Under the pieces are notes generated by a model. That model saw only the letters and a program-made list of their open reading frames with translations, searched no databases and had not been told where the DNA came from. From Pseudomonas lactis (GTDB lineage Bacteria > Pseudomonadota > Gammaproteobacteria > Pseudomonadales > Pseudomonadaceae), in NCBI RefSeq assembly GCF_001439845.1, contig NZ_JYLO01000012.1:124001-188000 (forward strand): 64,000 bases of DNA, read 5' to 3'. This document shows positions 26,957 to 35,899 of this stretch, piece by piece (within the stretch, counting starts at the first letter, position 1; every line of letters begins with the position of its first letter). Both the position numbers and the translations under genes were made by a program.

Positions 26957-27802
26957 GTGGAAAATCTGAGCCGCCAATTTATCGGGTACGTGAACCAGGC
27001 GCTGGTGGATGTCGAGGACGGACATCTGGCCCAGGCCCTGCTCAGCGGTTTCAACAGTCAGACCGCCGCGCTGGACACGTACTGCGAGACCTATGTCGAC
27101 ATGACCTCCAGTAATTGGAGCGAGTCGTCACTGTGTACGTTCTTCTGTGGCTGGCGTAGCCCGGACGGCGCCGCCCATGCCGTGTCGAGCATCATCGTGC
27201 GCATCCTCCAGGAGTCGGCATCCTTGGCGGACGACGCCCGGTTGAAAATGCTCGAAGCGGCGGCCCATTGTGGGGAGATCATTGTCGAGGACATCGGGCT
27301 GGGTGAAATGCATGGGCATCCGCACCATTCCAAGCTGTATTACCGCATGGCTTCGGCCATCTGCGGCTCCGATGATTGGCGCCTGCAAGACAAATTCCTC
27401 AACCCGATCACCAAAGAATTCTCCGGTTGGGTGGGGGAAAAACGCCCGTTGGCGCCGCAACTCATCGAAGCGCTGGAAATGATGGCCATGACGGAGTTGT
27501 TCAATACCGGCGAATACAACCTGATGACCCCGCTGTGGAAACAGTGGTTGCGCGATGTGCGGGGCTATAGCGCCGGCGAGGCCAGCCGCGTCGCGAGTTT
27601 TCTCAGCGTGCATTGCGGCAGCGTGGAAGCACGCCACTTCAAGCATGCCGCAGAGGCGTTGCGGCTGTATGCCAGCGCCACCGGGCAGGCGGTGGATTAC
27701 GCGCGTATCGCACGGCTCTCTAGGGAGTACGTGGCCAGGGCCTGTGAGCATCTGCAAAAGATGGCGTCGGTGCTCAAGTGCGAACAGCCCGCCTGGGATT
27801 GA
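26957..27802 (+). CDS. Haem-oxygenase-like diiron oxidase (HDO) 2
   Basis: This 281-residue protein is a diverged paralogue of the product of 23589-24413. The candidate metal ligands fall at matching positions: Glu111 and His124 (EDIGLGEMHGHPHHSKLYY), Glu180/Glu186, and His219, Glu224, His227 (HCGSVEARHF). The start is GTG at 26957 with AAAGG about ten bases upstream; the nearby ATG at 26950 is in another frame. Two different HDOs in one operon suggest two successive oxidations (such as N-oxidation or C-C cleavage, both known in the superfamily) or a heteromer. Confidence 0.8.
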   Translation: MENLSRQFIGYVNQALVDVEDGHLAQALLSGFNSQTAALDTYCETYVDMTSSNWSESSLCTFFCGWRSPDGAAHAVSSIIVRILQESASLADDARLKMLEAAAHCGEIIVEDIGLGEMHGHPHHSKLYYRMASAICGSDDWRLQDKFLNPITKEFSGWVGEKRPLAPQLIEALEMMAMTELFNTGEYNLMTPLWKQWLRDVRGYSAGEASRVASFLSVHCGSVEARHFKHAAEALRLYASATGQAVDYARIARLSREYVARACEHLQKMASVLKCEQPAWD

Positions 27803-27849
27803 GGCTGTCCGATAACCCCGTTGTGCCGCTGATAAGGAGCCTGAACCCT

Positions 27850-28740
27850 ATGATGGATACCGAAGCGCGCCGACGCCCTCTGTCGGCGCTATTGGATAGC
27901 AACCGTTGCCTGCGCGTACTCGAAGCCCATAGCCCGATATCGGCGTTGCTCGCGCAGCGCGCCAGGCTGGAAATCAGCCCCGGGCATACGGTGGGGTACG
28001 ACGCCATCTGGTCGAGTTCGCTGACCGACTCGACCCAGCGCGGGTTACCCGACATCGAAATTCTTTCGCCCAGTAACCGATTGCCGGGGATTCGCGAAAT
28101 TTTCGATGTGTGTTCGCTGCCGCTGATCTTCGATGCCGATACCGGCGGCAAGGCCGAACATTTCGCGATTCATATCAAGATGCTGGAGCGCGCGGGCGTC
28201 TCGGCGGTGGTGATCGAAGACAAGTGCGGCCTGAAGAAGAACTCACTCTTGGGCATCGAGGTCGACCAGGCGCAGGAGTCCATCGAGGCCTTTTGCGCCA
28301 AGCTCCAGGCCGGCTGTGCGAGTCGCACCGGCTCAGGGCTGATGATGATTGCCCGGTGTGAAAGCTTGATCCTGGACCGCGGCATGGAAGAGGCGATGGC
28401 GCGGTGCCTGGCGTATGTCGAGGCGGGGGCGGACGGCATCATGATCCACAGCCGCAAGCAGGATGGCCTGGAAATCCTGGAGTTCGCCCGGCAGTTTCGC
28501 CGGCAGCGGCCCAAGGTGCCGCTGATTTGCGTGCCGACCAGCTATGTTCACCTGAAGTTCGAGGTGCTGGAGCGAGCAGGTTTCAACGCGGTGATTTATG
28601 CCAATCACATGTTGCGCAGTGCCTACCTGGCCATGCGCGATACCGCCGTCGGCATACTCGCCAATGGCAGGACGCTGGAGCTGGAGCCACGTTGCCTGGG
28701 CATCGACGAGATACTCGACCTGGTGCCGGGTACGCGCTAG
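27850..28740 (+). CDS. Phosphoenolpyruvate mutase (C-P bond-forming)
   Basis: This 296-residue member of the isocitrate lyase/PEP mutase superfamily carries the marks of true PEP mutase. These are the metal motif DADTG (95-99), the gate motif EDKCGLKKNS (123-132) fitting the diagnostic EDK-x5-NS, and the later MIHSRKQD, VPTSY and VIYANHMLRS segments that align with known mutases. Length matches the family (about 295). PEP mutase rearranges phosphoenolpyruvate to phosphonopyruvate. The ATG at 27850 follows AAGGAG. It is the last gene of the operon. The usual F-P of EDKxFPK is G-L here, a deviation worth noting. Phosphonopyruvate hydrolase is less likely because it lacks the Asn-Ser. Confidence 0.85.
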   Translation: MMDTEARRRPLSALLDSNRCLRVLEAHSPISALLAQRARLEISPGHTVGYDAIWSSSLTDSTQRGLPDIEILSPSNRLPGIREIFDVCSLPLIFDADTGGKAEHFAIHIKMLERAGVSAVVIEDKCGLKKNSLLGIEVDQAQESIEAFCAKLQAGCASRTGSGLMMIARCESLILDRGMEEAMARCLAYVEAGADGIMIHSRKQDGLEILEFARQFRRQRPKVPLICVPTSYVHLKFEVLERAGFNAVIYANHMLRSAYLAMRDTAVGILANGRTLELEPRCLGIDEILDLVPGTR

Positions 28741-28775
28741 TACCCTGCTCCCACATTTGATCGAGTACACCGGTC

Positions 28776-28806
28776 ATGTGGGAGCTGGCTTGCCTGCGAT
28801 AACGGC
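28776..28806 (+). repeat. Solitary REP element after the PEP mutase gene
   Basis: One GGAGCTGGCTTGCCTGCGAT copy lies here without its inverted partner; only a short CTCCCAC (28748-28754) faces it. Confidence 0.7.
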
Positions 28807-28988
28807 CTACCTGTTGGTGCAACACTCAGAGCGAAATCCCCATTTAAGGGCAAAAAAAGGCAGTTATTTATACTTATTGCACCATTTAATTTCACAAAGG
28901 CGACATTTTGCCCTGTCGCGGTGCGAAGCGAATTGATAAAGTCCGGCTCAATCTCTGTTTAACAACAATCAATTTGCCGAGACTTTTC

Positions 28989-30326
28989 ATGACCGAATCC
29001 GTCGACTCCTTCCTTGCCCGCCTCAAGAAACGCGACCCGGACCAGCCGGAATTCCACCAGGCTGTAGAAGAAGTCCTGCGCAGCCTGTGGCCCTTTCTTG
29101 AAGCCAACCCGCACTATCTGACCTCGGGCATCCTGGAGCGCATCTGCGAGCCGGAGCGCGCGATCACGTTCCGGGTGTCGTGGGTGGATGATCACGGCAA
29201 GGTCCAGGTCAATCGCGGTTTCCGTATCCAGATGAACAGCGCCATTGGGCCCTACAAAGGCGGCTTGCGCTTTCACCCCTCAGTCAACTTGGGCGTGCTG
29301 AAATTCCTCGCCTTCGAACAGACCTTCAAGAACTCCCTGACCTCGCTGCCCATGGGCGGCGGCAAAGGCGGCTCGGACTTCGACCCCAAGGGCAAGAGCG
29401 ACGCCGAAGTGATGCGCTTCTGCCAGGCGTTCATGAGCGAGCTGTACCGCCACATCGGTGCGGACGTGGACGTACCGGCCGGCGACATCGGTGTGGGCGC
29501 GCGGGAAATCGGCTTTCTGTTCGGCCAGTACAAACGCTTGAGCAATCAATTCACCTCGGTGCTGACCGGCAAGGGCATGACCTACGGCGGCAGCCTGATC
29601 CGCCCGGAAGCCACCGGTTTTGGCTGTGTGTATTTCGCCGAGGAAATGCTCAAGCGCCAAGGCCAGCGCGTCGAAGGCAAGCGGGTGGCGGTGTCCGGCT
29701 CTGGCAACGTGGCGCAGTACGCGGCGCGCAAGGTCATGGACCTGGGCGGCAAGGTCATTTCCCTGTCGGACTCCGAAGGCACCCTGTACGCCGAAAGCGG
29801 TTTGACCGAAGAACAATGGTCGGCGCTGCTGGAGTTGAAGAATGTACAGCGCGGGCGTATCAGTGAACTGGCCACACGTTTCGGCCTGGAGTTCCGCAAA
29901 GGCCAGACGCCTTGGGAACTGGCCTGCGATATCGCGCTGCCCTGCGCCACCCAGAACGAGCTCGACGCCGACGCTGCGCGCACCTTGCTGCGCAACGGCT
30001 GCCTCTGCGTGGCCGAAGGCGCGAACATGCCGACCACCTTGGAGGCTGTGGATATCTTCATCGACGCGGGCATCCTGTTTGCGCCGGGCAAGGCGTCCAA
30101 TGCCGGTGGCGTGGCGGTGAGCGGCCTGGAAATGTCGCAGAACGCCATGCGCCTGCTGTGGACCGCAGGCGAAGTGGACAGCAAGCTGCACAACATCATG
30201 CAGTCGATCCACCATGCCTGCGTGCATTACGGTGAAGAAAACGGCCGCATCAACTACGTCAAGGGCGCCAACATCGCAGGCTTCGTGAAAGTGGCTGACG
30301 CGATGCTGGCCCAAGGCATCGTTTAA
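28989..30326 (+). CDS. gdhA: NADP-specific glutamate dehydrogenase
   Basis: This 445-residue enzyme makes glutamate from 2-oxoglutarate and ammonium with NADPH. Signatures are GPYKGGLRFHPSVNLG (about residues 82-97), the active-site lysine region PMGGGKGGSDFDPKGKS, and the Rossmann segment VSGSGNVAQYA. Start at 28989 (MTESVDSFLARLKKRDP) matches the NADP-dependent hexameric class; the frame is open 27 codons upstream without similarity. Its stop overlaps the stop of the convergent gene. Confidence 0.96.
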   Translation: MTESVDSFLARLKKRDPDQPEFHQAVEEVLRSLWPFLEANPHYLTSGILERICEPERAITFRVSWVDDHGKVQVNRGFRIQMNSAIGPYKGGLRFHPSVNLGVLKFLAFEQTFKNSLTSLPMGGGKGGSDFDPKGKSDAEVMRFCQAFMSELYRHIGADVDVPAGDIGVGAREIGFLFGQYKRLSNQFTSVLTGKGMTYGGSLIRPEATGFGCVYFAEEMLKRQGQRVEGKRVAVSGSGNVAQYAARKVMDLGGKVISLSDSEGTLYAESGLTEEQWSALLELKNVQRGRISELATRFGLEFRKGQTPWELACDIALPCATQNELDADAARTLLRNGCLCVAEGANMPTTLEAVDIFIDAGILFAPGKASNAGGVAVSGLEMSQNAMRLLWTAGEVDSKLHNIMQSIHHACVHYGEENGRINYVKGANIAGFVKVADAMLAQGIV

Positions 30327-30820
30327 ATCTCGGGTTCGACGCGTAACACTTCGATCAATTGATCGCCGACGGGGCGCTGCCACAGCACCTCGTCGCCCAC
30401 CTGGGCGCCCAACAAGGCACGGCCCAGAGGCGAGCCCCAGTTGATCAAGCCCGCGTTGGCATCGGCCTGGTCTTCACCGACCAACTGGATGCGCTGCTGT
30501 TCGTCCTGCTCGTTGGCGAACGTGACCCAACTGCCGATCTGTACCTTGTCGGTGGACGTGGCCGGCACGACTACCTGGGCGCTCTGCACCCGCTGGTTGA
30601 AGTAGCGTAAATCCCGCTCAAGGTCAGCCTGGCGCTGTTTATCAGCCTGCTCACCTTTGGCGGCTTCGTCGCTGTGCTCCGCGTGTAAATGCGCCACCTT
30701 GGCCTGCAACTGCGCCAGCCCTTGCGCAGTCATGCGGTTGGGCTGCTCGCTGACCTGGCGCTCCACCGGCTGATCGGCCTGGGCCGCCGCGTTGTCTTCA
30801 TTTACAAAAGCTCGGCTCAT
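30323..30820 (-). CDS. GreA/GreB-type transcription elongation factor
   Basis: This 165-residue protein has an N-terminal polar coiled-coil segment (about 30-85, with LAQLQAKVAHLHAEH) and a C-terminal FKBP-like Gre domain ending SPLGRALLGAQVGDEVLWQRP. Gre factors rescue backtracked RNA polymerase. The N-terminus is more diverged than in GreA or GreB, so it may be a Gre-like RNA-polymerase-binding variant. A strong AAGGAGAA site precedes the ATG. It is convergent with gdhA, the stops overlapping. Confidence 0.82.
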   Translation of the reverse strand: MSRAFVNEDNAAAQADQPVERQVSEQPNRMTAQGLAQLQAKVAHLHAEHSDEAAKGEQADKQRQADLERDLRYFNQRVQSAQVVVPATSTDKVQIGSWVTFANEQDEQQRIQLVGEDQADANAGLINWGSPLGRALLGAQVGDEVLWQRPVGDQLIEVLRVEPEI

Positions 30821-30876
30821 GGCGTTCTCCTTCCTATGGAAGTTGGGCCACATTCGCGGGCTGATCGTTCCCACGA

Positions 30877-31233
30877 TCAGCGTGAGCGATAGGCTTTGGC
30901 GGCGTCGCGATCTTTTTCCTGCTGCCAATCGTGTTCGCGGTCGTCCCTGCGGTTTTCCTCGTAATCGCGCAGTTCCTGGCTCTCGCGCATGGCCTTGCAC
31001 TGACGAAACCCATCTTCCCAACCTTCGGCGTATGGCCGGTCTTTCAGATAGCGCGGCACATTCTTGCGAAACTCCCCGGTAATCACCCCAGCGGCCTGGC
31101 GCCCGCTGCTGCAACCGTCGTCAAAACCGTCGGCGAAGGCCGGTGGATAACCTTTGGCCAGTAATTCCTGATGGGTTGACTGGCAACCCGACAACCCCAC
31201 CACCGCGCACAGCATGACCGCATACCGCCACAT
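30877..31233 (-). CDS. Small putative lipoprotein
   Basis: This 118-residue protein has a lipoprotein signal with lipobox LSGC (Cys17). The mature part is very polar, with an FADGFDDGCSSGR motif and a charged C-terminal helix rich in Arg, Asp and Glu. It should be lipid-anchored in the envelope. I do not recognise a named family beyond similar conserved Pseudomonas lipoproteins. Confidence 0.75.
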   Translation of the reverse strand: MWRYAVMLCAVVGLSGCQSTHQELLAKGYPPAFADGFDDGCSSGRQAAGVITGEFRKNVPRYLKDRPYAEGWEDGFRQCKAMRESQELRDYEENRRDDREHDWQQEKDRDAAKAYRSR

Positions 31234-31431
31234 GGCGTACTCCCTGGCCGTTTTACGGCTGATAAGGAGAGTCTAGAAGGGGATTTGTTGGGGCGGTGTG
31301 AAGAAAAGGTGAGAAGGGCGTTTGGTTCACTCGCCGTTCGAAGTCGACGCTGTACCTATGGAGATGGAGCAATCTGTCTCGCCATAGGTACAGGGTGTGG
31401 GGTTGCGCTAATACCAGCCTGCTGTCAGGTG

Positions 31432-32517
31432 TCAGTCGTAATAACCCACTGTCTTTTTCAGTTGATCGGCGTATTCGTAAATCTCATCGATGGACGAAAT
31501 CGCATGCCGCGTTTCATTTTTTTCCTCGTCGAATATCCCGAGGTATTTCTGGCTGCGATTGAAGTGAAGACGGCAAATCGGCTTACGGTTGTTATCATCT
31601 AGCAGCACTCCAAAATAGCTCTGCGTATCCCTTTGTACGATTCGTTTTGCATCGACCACTGAGCGTACAACGGCCCGGACAATGTGATAACCCTCCAGCT
31701 CTTCCAGCGTCGTCAGGATTTTATCTTCTGTTTCATCTCGGTCTTGTGCGTCTGCCTTCGCGCTGTTTGTAACGGGTATTGATGCTAGCGAGGGTTGAAT
31801 AACGCCGCTCATTGCGGACTTCAGACGATCGTTGATTTGATCATTCAGAAACTGGGCTAATGCTTTACGGGTCAGTTCGTAAAATTGCTCGCGAACCTTT
31901 TGTGTGATTACGCCCTCGTAGACACGGGAGGCGAAAAACTTCACAAAATCATCTTCTGGTTTGCTGACTTGGGTACCGATGAGCTTTTTCAATTGGCTGA
32001 CGTATTTTAATTCCCCAGCAGCATTGATGATTGAGTCGACATCGAACGCTGATTTGGTGAGCTTGATCAGTTCAGGTACCGAATATTCATCAATATCCAG
32101 TAAGTCCAGTTCCAAAAACGGTTTTTCGTCCATTTTATTGGGGGCGTCCAAGTCGGTAAAGAACCTGTAGACCTGACCGTTGGTGAGGATGGAAATTCTT
32201 GCGCTTGTGACGTGAAAGTATCGAAAGAGCTGCGAGGCGTGATTAATACTCAGGGACTCGCCGATCTTTTTGCATTCGATGAGTATTTGCACCTCACCGT
32301 CCTTCATGATCGCATAATCGATCTTCTCGCCTTTCTTCGTTCCAACATCACAAACAAATTCAGGCATCACTTCCAGTGGATCGAACACGTCGTAGCCCAG
32401 CACCGTGTTGATAAAAGGCATTACGAAGGCATTTTTTGTAGCCTCTTCTGTTTGAATGGCCGGGCCTTGCAATCGAACCTTTGCTGCCAGACTGGTGAGC
32501 TTTTCAAAAAAATCCAT
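31432..32517 (-). CDS. Solitary HsdR-N-type restriction nuclease-like protein
   Basis: This 361-residue protein begins with a domain like the N-terminus of type I restriction subunit HsdR. The nuclease core is visible as KIDYAIMKDGEVQILIECKK, giving Asp67 and the Glu81-x-Lys83 pair of the PD-(D/E)XK fold. No helicase domain, methylase or specificity gene is adjacent. The C-terminal third (about 230-361) is of unknown fold. Base composition is lower in GC than the neighbours and it sits between AT-richer gaps, which suggests transfer. A defence or superinfection-exclusion role is inferred only. Confidence 0.72.
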   Translation of the reverse strand: MDFFEKLTSLAAKVRLQGPAIQTEEATKNAFVMPFINTVLGYDVFDPLEVMPEFVCDVGTKKGEKIDYAIMKDGEVQILIECKKIGESLSINHASQLFRYFHVTSARISILTNGQVYRFFTDLDAPNKMDEKPFLELDLLDIDEYSVPELIKLTKSAFDVDSIINAAGELKYVSQLKKLIGTQVSKPEDDFVKFFASRVYEGVITQKVREQFYELTRKALAQFLNDQINDRLKSAMSGVIQPSLASIPVTNSAKADAQDRDETEDKILTTLEELEGYHIVRAVVRSVVDAKRIVQRDTQSYFGVLLDDNNRKPICRLHFNRSQKYLGIFDEEKNETRHAISSIDEIYEYADQLKKTVGYYD

Positions 32518-32728
32518 AGTGAGCCTCTTACCTTTTCAGATCCGTGTTTAGGTTGATGGCAGTTTGATATCCAACCAAGACTAGACGCAAACCTTCATAA
32601 AGCTAGGTCATCAGGAATAAGTTTTCACAGGTAAAAGGCTCAAAACATGGCTAAAATTTTCTACTTGTTTTTCAAAGAGTTAATGAGGGGCTTAGAACTT
32701 CCATGCAGGCAAAGAAATTTGATTAATT

Positions 32729-33028
32729 TCAGCCTGCTGTTCCGAGCGCGGCATGCTCAGCCAATTCCTGTTGAATAAATGCAGCAATCATCGCGCGATA
32801 GACCTGCTCAGTGACCTCAGGGTTGGCGCCCACTACCTCGGATAATGCCCGCACCTTGGCGATTACTTGTTCAACCCGTTGTGGGGCCTTCACGTCATCG
32901 GTGTCTTTTTTGAAGCGTGCGGCTTGGGAAACGAAGTGGCCGCGTTCGGCCAGCAATGTGACGATATGTTGGTCGAGGCGGTCGATGTTTTCGCGCACTT
33001 CTTCAAGGGTGGTGCAGGCAACAGTCAT
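32729..33028 (-). CDS. Chorismate mutase, AroQ class
   Basis: This 99-residue all-helical protein matches a monofunctional AroQ chorismate mutase (PchB-like size): an N-terminal helix with REnIDRLDQHIVTLLAERG-type spacing, a middle KAPQRVEQVIAKVR helix, and a C-terminal helix. It would convert chorismate to prephenate; related proteins act as isochorismate-pyruvate lyase, which cannot be ruled out. It is not in an obvious pathway operon here. Confidence 0.82.
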   Translation of the reverse strand: MTVACTTLEEVRENIDRLDQHIVTLLAERGHFVSQAARFKKDTDDVKAPQRVEQVIAKVRALSEVVGANPEVTEQVYRAMIAAFIQQELAEHAALGTAG

Positions 33029-33090
33029 GTCGATGGAACTCCTGATTTTGGCGAGGTGCGATGCGGTACGGCTGACTATACACGGGCCAA

Positions 33091-33182
33091 ATGTGGGAGC
33101 GGGCTTGCTCGCGAATGCGGTGCGTCAGACAAACAATCAGTGACTGACACTGCGCATTCGCGAGCAAGCCCGCTCCCACATT
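33091..33182. repeat. REP pair, GAGCGGGCTTGCTCGCGAA family
   Basis: Inverted copies at 33092-33116 and 33157-33181 lie between the chorismate mutase promoter side and the downstream end of the DUF4105 gene. Confidence 0.85.
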
Positions 33183-33203
33183 TTGATCGTTGTAAGGCTT
33201 GCG

Positions 33204-35057
33204 TCAGTAGTGGTACCACTTCAGCTCAAGCATCACTTCATTGACTGGCGTGGACAGGTGGCTGTATTCACGCTGGGCACTCAGGCGCAGGCCCAGGTTG
33301 CGCGACAGTTCCCATTGCTGGTTGAGGCTGATGCTGCGCCGCACTTCGCCGTTGGTGAAGAAATCGCCCTTGGCTTCCAGGCTCAGGTTGCCCAACGGGT
33401 TTTTCCACAGCACGCCGGTGTTGAAGCCGGCAGCCGGGGAGATGGCTTCGCTGAAGTCGTTGTTGTGTTCCACGCGCACGGTGCCGAGGGCGAAGCCGAG
33501 CATGTCGTCGGAGAGTTGCCAGGTGCCACCGGCGCCGCCGTTGACGTGGGCCACGAGGGTTTCGTCGTCGTGTTTGCCCGGCACGCGTTCCAGGCCGCCG
33601 GTGACTTGCCACGACCAAGGCTGCAGCAGCGCATTGCGTGGCGTCAGCGAGCGGATGGTGGCCAGGTCCAGTTGCTGGAGTTGCCAGTGATTGCCCTCGT
33701 ACTGGCGCAATTTCATTTGCAAAATTTCGATCTGCGCGCCCAGGGGGAAGCCTTCGGCGTTGTCGTTGAGGTCGTGGTAGGCCATGCGCAGGCCGTATTC
33801 GCCGAAGGCTTTGTCGCCACGGGTGCCGATGCCGGCTTGCCAGGTGCGCGACTCGTGGCCGTTTTCCGGCAGGCCAGGCGGGGTGATCTTCAGGTCGGGC
33901 GCCGGGTTCTGGTTGATCGCGCGCAGCAGTTCGAAACTGCGCTGGGAGCGTGTCGCATCGCGCTCCAGGCCATTGGCGCGGTAGCGGCCCAGGCGGTAAG
34001 CAGCATCCACAATCAGTGCCTGGCGCTCGCGGGGCAGGGCTTTGAATGCCGGTTCCTGCAGTTGCTTTTGGTCGTCGCTGATTTTCAGCACCCACTGTTG
34101 CTCATCGCTATCGAGTGGCTTGGCGCGTTCCAGCAGTTCACGTTCACGGGAGGGGCGATAGTCGATCTTTTCGACCAGACCTGCGTCCTTTACCGCCTTG
34201 ACGGTATCGGTAGGGATCGCGGTGAGCGGGAACTGTTCGGTCAGGCGCAGGCCGGGGCGGGCCACTTGCAGCAGTTCCAGCAGGCGGTAGGAGCAGTTCT
34301 CGTCGAAGAAGAAGTAATCGAACTGGATCTGCTTGAGCTCCCACACGTGCTCGACCATACGCTTGGTCTCGACCTCGGTGAGGTTCAGGCGGTATTCCCA
34401 CAAATCGCGGTTTTCGAGGCTGCGGTATTCGGAGAGTTTCTCCTGATAGGGCACCAGGGCGAACAGGCCCGGATAACCGCCCATCAGGCCCTTCCAGGCA
34501 TAGAGGATGCTGTTGTCGGAGCCTTCGATATAGGCGCCGAAGTTGATCGCATAGCTGAGCAGGGCGGTGTTGTTGCTTTGCACGTCAGCCTGGTCGATGC
34601 GCAGCAGGGTGTGGCCGAACATCGACGACGGGCTGTTGAGGTAGGCCGCCGGGAAGATCATCACTGCGCTATGGGGTGCGACGTCCTTGAACCACTGGGT
34701 GAACTCTTTGCACTCCAGGGCGGGCAGGTCGTTCAGTTGCAACTGCGCCTTGAGCCAGCGGGTACGTGCGGGGTAAACACATTGGGCGTGCTTTTCACCC
34801 AGGCTGGCTGGTGCATACAGCGCCTCCACGGTGGCCTTGAGTTCGGCGTCCGGATGGTGTGCGCCATCGGGAGCGAGGAAGAATTTCTTGTCGCTGACAT
34901 AGCTGCGCCAGCCACTGACTTTGCCGGCTTCGTAGTGCCCCAGCGACAGCCAGAACGGATCATTGGCCAGTTGCTGCAAACGTTGATCATCAAGGTGCGG
35001 GGCCGCGTACAGCGGGGCGCAGGCGAAGAGTGCCAACCAGGCAAAGCGTTTGAGCAT
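33204..35057 (-). CDS. DUF4105-domain periplasmic/outer-membrane protein
   Basis: This 617-residue protein has a signal peptide (cleavage near residue 18, PLYA-A). A DUF4105 domain (about 100-300) contains conserved FPAAYLNSPSSMFGHTLLR and FDENCSYRLLELL segments; the His and Cys in these are candidate catalytic residues. The C-terminal 220 residues alternate polar and aromatic residues, suggesting beta-strands of an outer-membrane-type domain. The same N-terminal domain type occurs in the lipoprotein transacylase Lnb, but the role in Pseudomonas is unknown. It lies just downstream of a DUF3015 gene on the same strand. Confidence 0.8.
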   Translation of the reverse strand: MLKRFAWLALFACAPLYAAPHLDDQRLQQLANDPFWLSLGHYEAGKVSGWRSYVSDKKFFLAPDGAHHPDAELKATVEALYAPASLGEKHAQCVYPARTRWLKAQLQLNDLPALECKEFTQWFKDVAPHSAVMIFPAAYLNSPSSMFGHTLLRIDQADVQSNNTALLSYAINFGAYIEGSDNSILYAWKGLMGGYPGLFALVPYQEKLSEYRSLENRDLWEYRLNLTEVETKRMVEHVWELKQIQFDYFFFDENCSYRLLELLQVARPGLRLTEQFPLTAIPTDTVKAVKDAGLVEKIDYRPSRERELLERAKPLDSDEQQWVLKISDDQKQLQEPAFKALPRERQALIVDAAYRLGRYRANGLERDATRSQRSFELLRAINQNPAPDLKITPPGLPENGHESRTWQAGIGTRGDKAFGEYGLRMAYHDLNDNAEGFPLGAQIEILQMKLRQYEGNHWQLQQLDLATIRSLTPRNALLQPWSWQVTGGLERVPGKHDDETLVAHVNGGAGGTWQLSDDMLGFALGTVRVEHNNDFSEAISPAAGFNTGVLWKNPLGNLSLEAKGDFFTNGEVRRSISLNQQWELSRNLGLRLSAQREYSHLSTPVNEVMLELKWYHY

Positions 35058-35104
35058 AGGGGCAACTTAAGTCAAAAAAGTGAGACCCAAAGGGGAGGCG
35101 GGTC

Positions 35105-35137
35105 CAAAAATAGTACCCGCGCCTCGAAAGGCGCGGG
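35105..35137 (-). terminator. Terminator after the DUF3015 gene
   Basis: Read on the minus strand, a CCCGCGCC/GGCGCGGG stem (35116-35137) is followed by TACTATTTTT, a good rho-independent terminator between the DUF3015 and DUF4105 genes. Confidence 0.8.
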
Positions 35138-35147
35138 CAGGTCGAGC

Positions 35148-35636
35148 TTAAGCCTGGGTTGCGTATTTCGCCAGACGGGCATCGCTTTTCAGTACAGCAA
35201 TGGTGTTGTTGTGCACGTCGTCAGCGGTCACGTCAGCCTTGCTGAAGATCTGCTGGAAGTGCTCGTGGGTCACGGCCGCGAAGTGATCGCGATCTTCCGG
35301 CGCAACACCCAGTACCACCGCGTAGGTGGTCAGCGCTTCGCCGTTGCCTTTGGCCATGTCTTCGGACAGCTCGTTCATCATGCCATTCATGGCAATCCAG
35401 GACTTGCCGCCGTAGGTCAGGGCGCTGTTGGTGCTGCAACCGTTGGTGCCCGAGGTCATGCCGAAGGTGGCGTTACCCGAAGTACCGTTGGTGGTGGAGG
35501 CGAGGAAGTGGGCCGGAGTACCGCGCTGGCCTTCAAACAACATGTTGCCCCAACCGCAGTTCGGGCCACCTGGTGCTTCTGCCATTGCATTGAGGGAGAC
35601 GACGGTGAAGAGAGTACCAAGAAGGATCCGTTTCAT
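35148..35636 (-). CDS. DUF3015 secreted protein
   Basis: This 162-residue protein has a signal peptide (cleavage near residue 19, NAMA-E). The mature domain has conserved Cys residues in GPNCGWGNMLFEG and TSGTNGCSTN, typical of DUF3015. The function is unknown. It is translated from an AAGGATCC site and ends at its own terminator before the DUF4105 gene. Confidence 0.85.
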   Translation of the reverse strand: MKRILLGTLFTVVSLNAMAEAPGGPNCGWGNMLFEGQRGTPAHFLASTTNGTSGNATFGMTSGTNGCSTNSALTYGGKSWIAMNGMMNELSEDMAKGNGEALTTYAVVLGVAPEDRDHFAAVTHEHFQQIFSKADVTADDVHNNTIAVLKSDARLAKYATQA

Positions 35637-35899
35637 AGCTTTGTTCTCTTTGTGTGCAAACCAATGGACAAGGGTTCAGGTGCTCAACGCACCCTAGGGG
35701 CCAGTTATTAGTCCAACCCGCGCAGTTTGGAGTTTAGGCACGTTCCCAGGGTTCCGTGTTTTTTTATAAACATTCAGTGGCGGGCGATTTTTTTGTAGGA
35801 CGCGTGCCGTGTCTATGCTTTCCCGAAAGCGCGCCTTGCCAGAGCGCTCAACCGGGAGCCAGAATGCCCCATCTGCCCCGCCTGATGTAAGGAAGCCCG

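Noticed and set aside
23589..27802. HDO pair as part of a fluopsin-type (flc) pathway
   Set aside because: The lyase and formyl-handling genes of that pathway are absent and a PEP mutase is present instead.
33183..35711. 842-codon open frame on the plus strand opposite the DUF4105 and DUF3015 genes
   Set aside because: It is antisense to genes with signal peptides and family motifs; long antisense frames are common in GC-rich Pseudomonas DNA.
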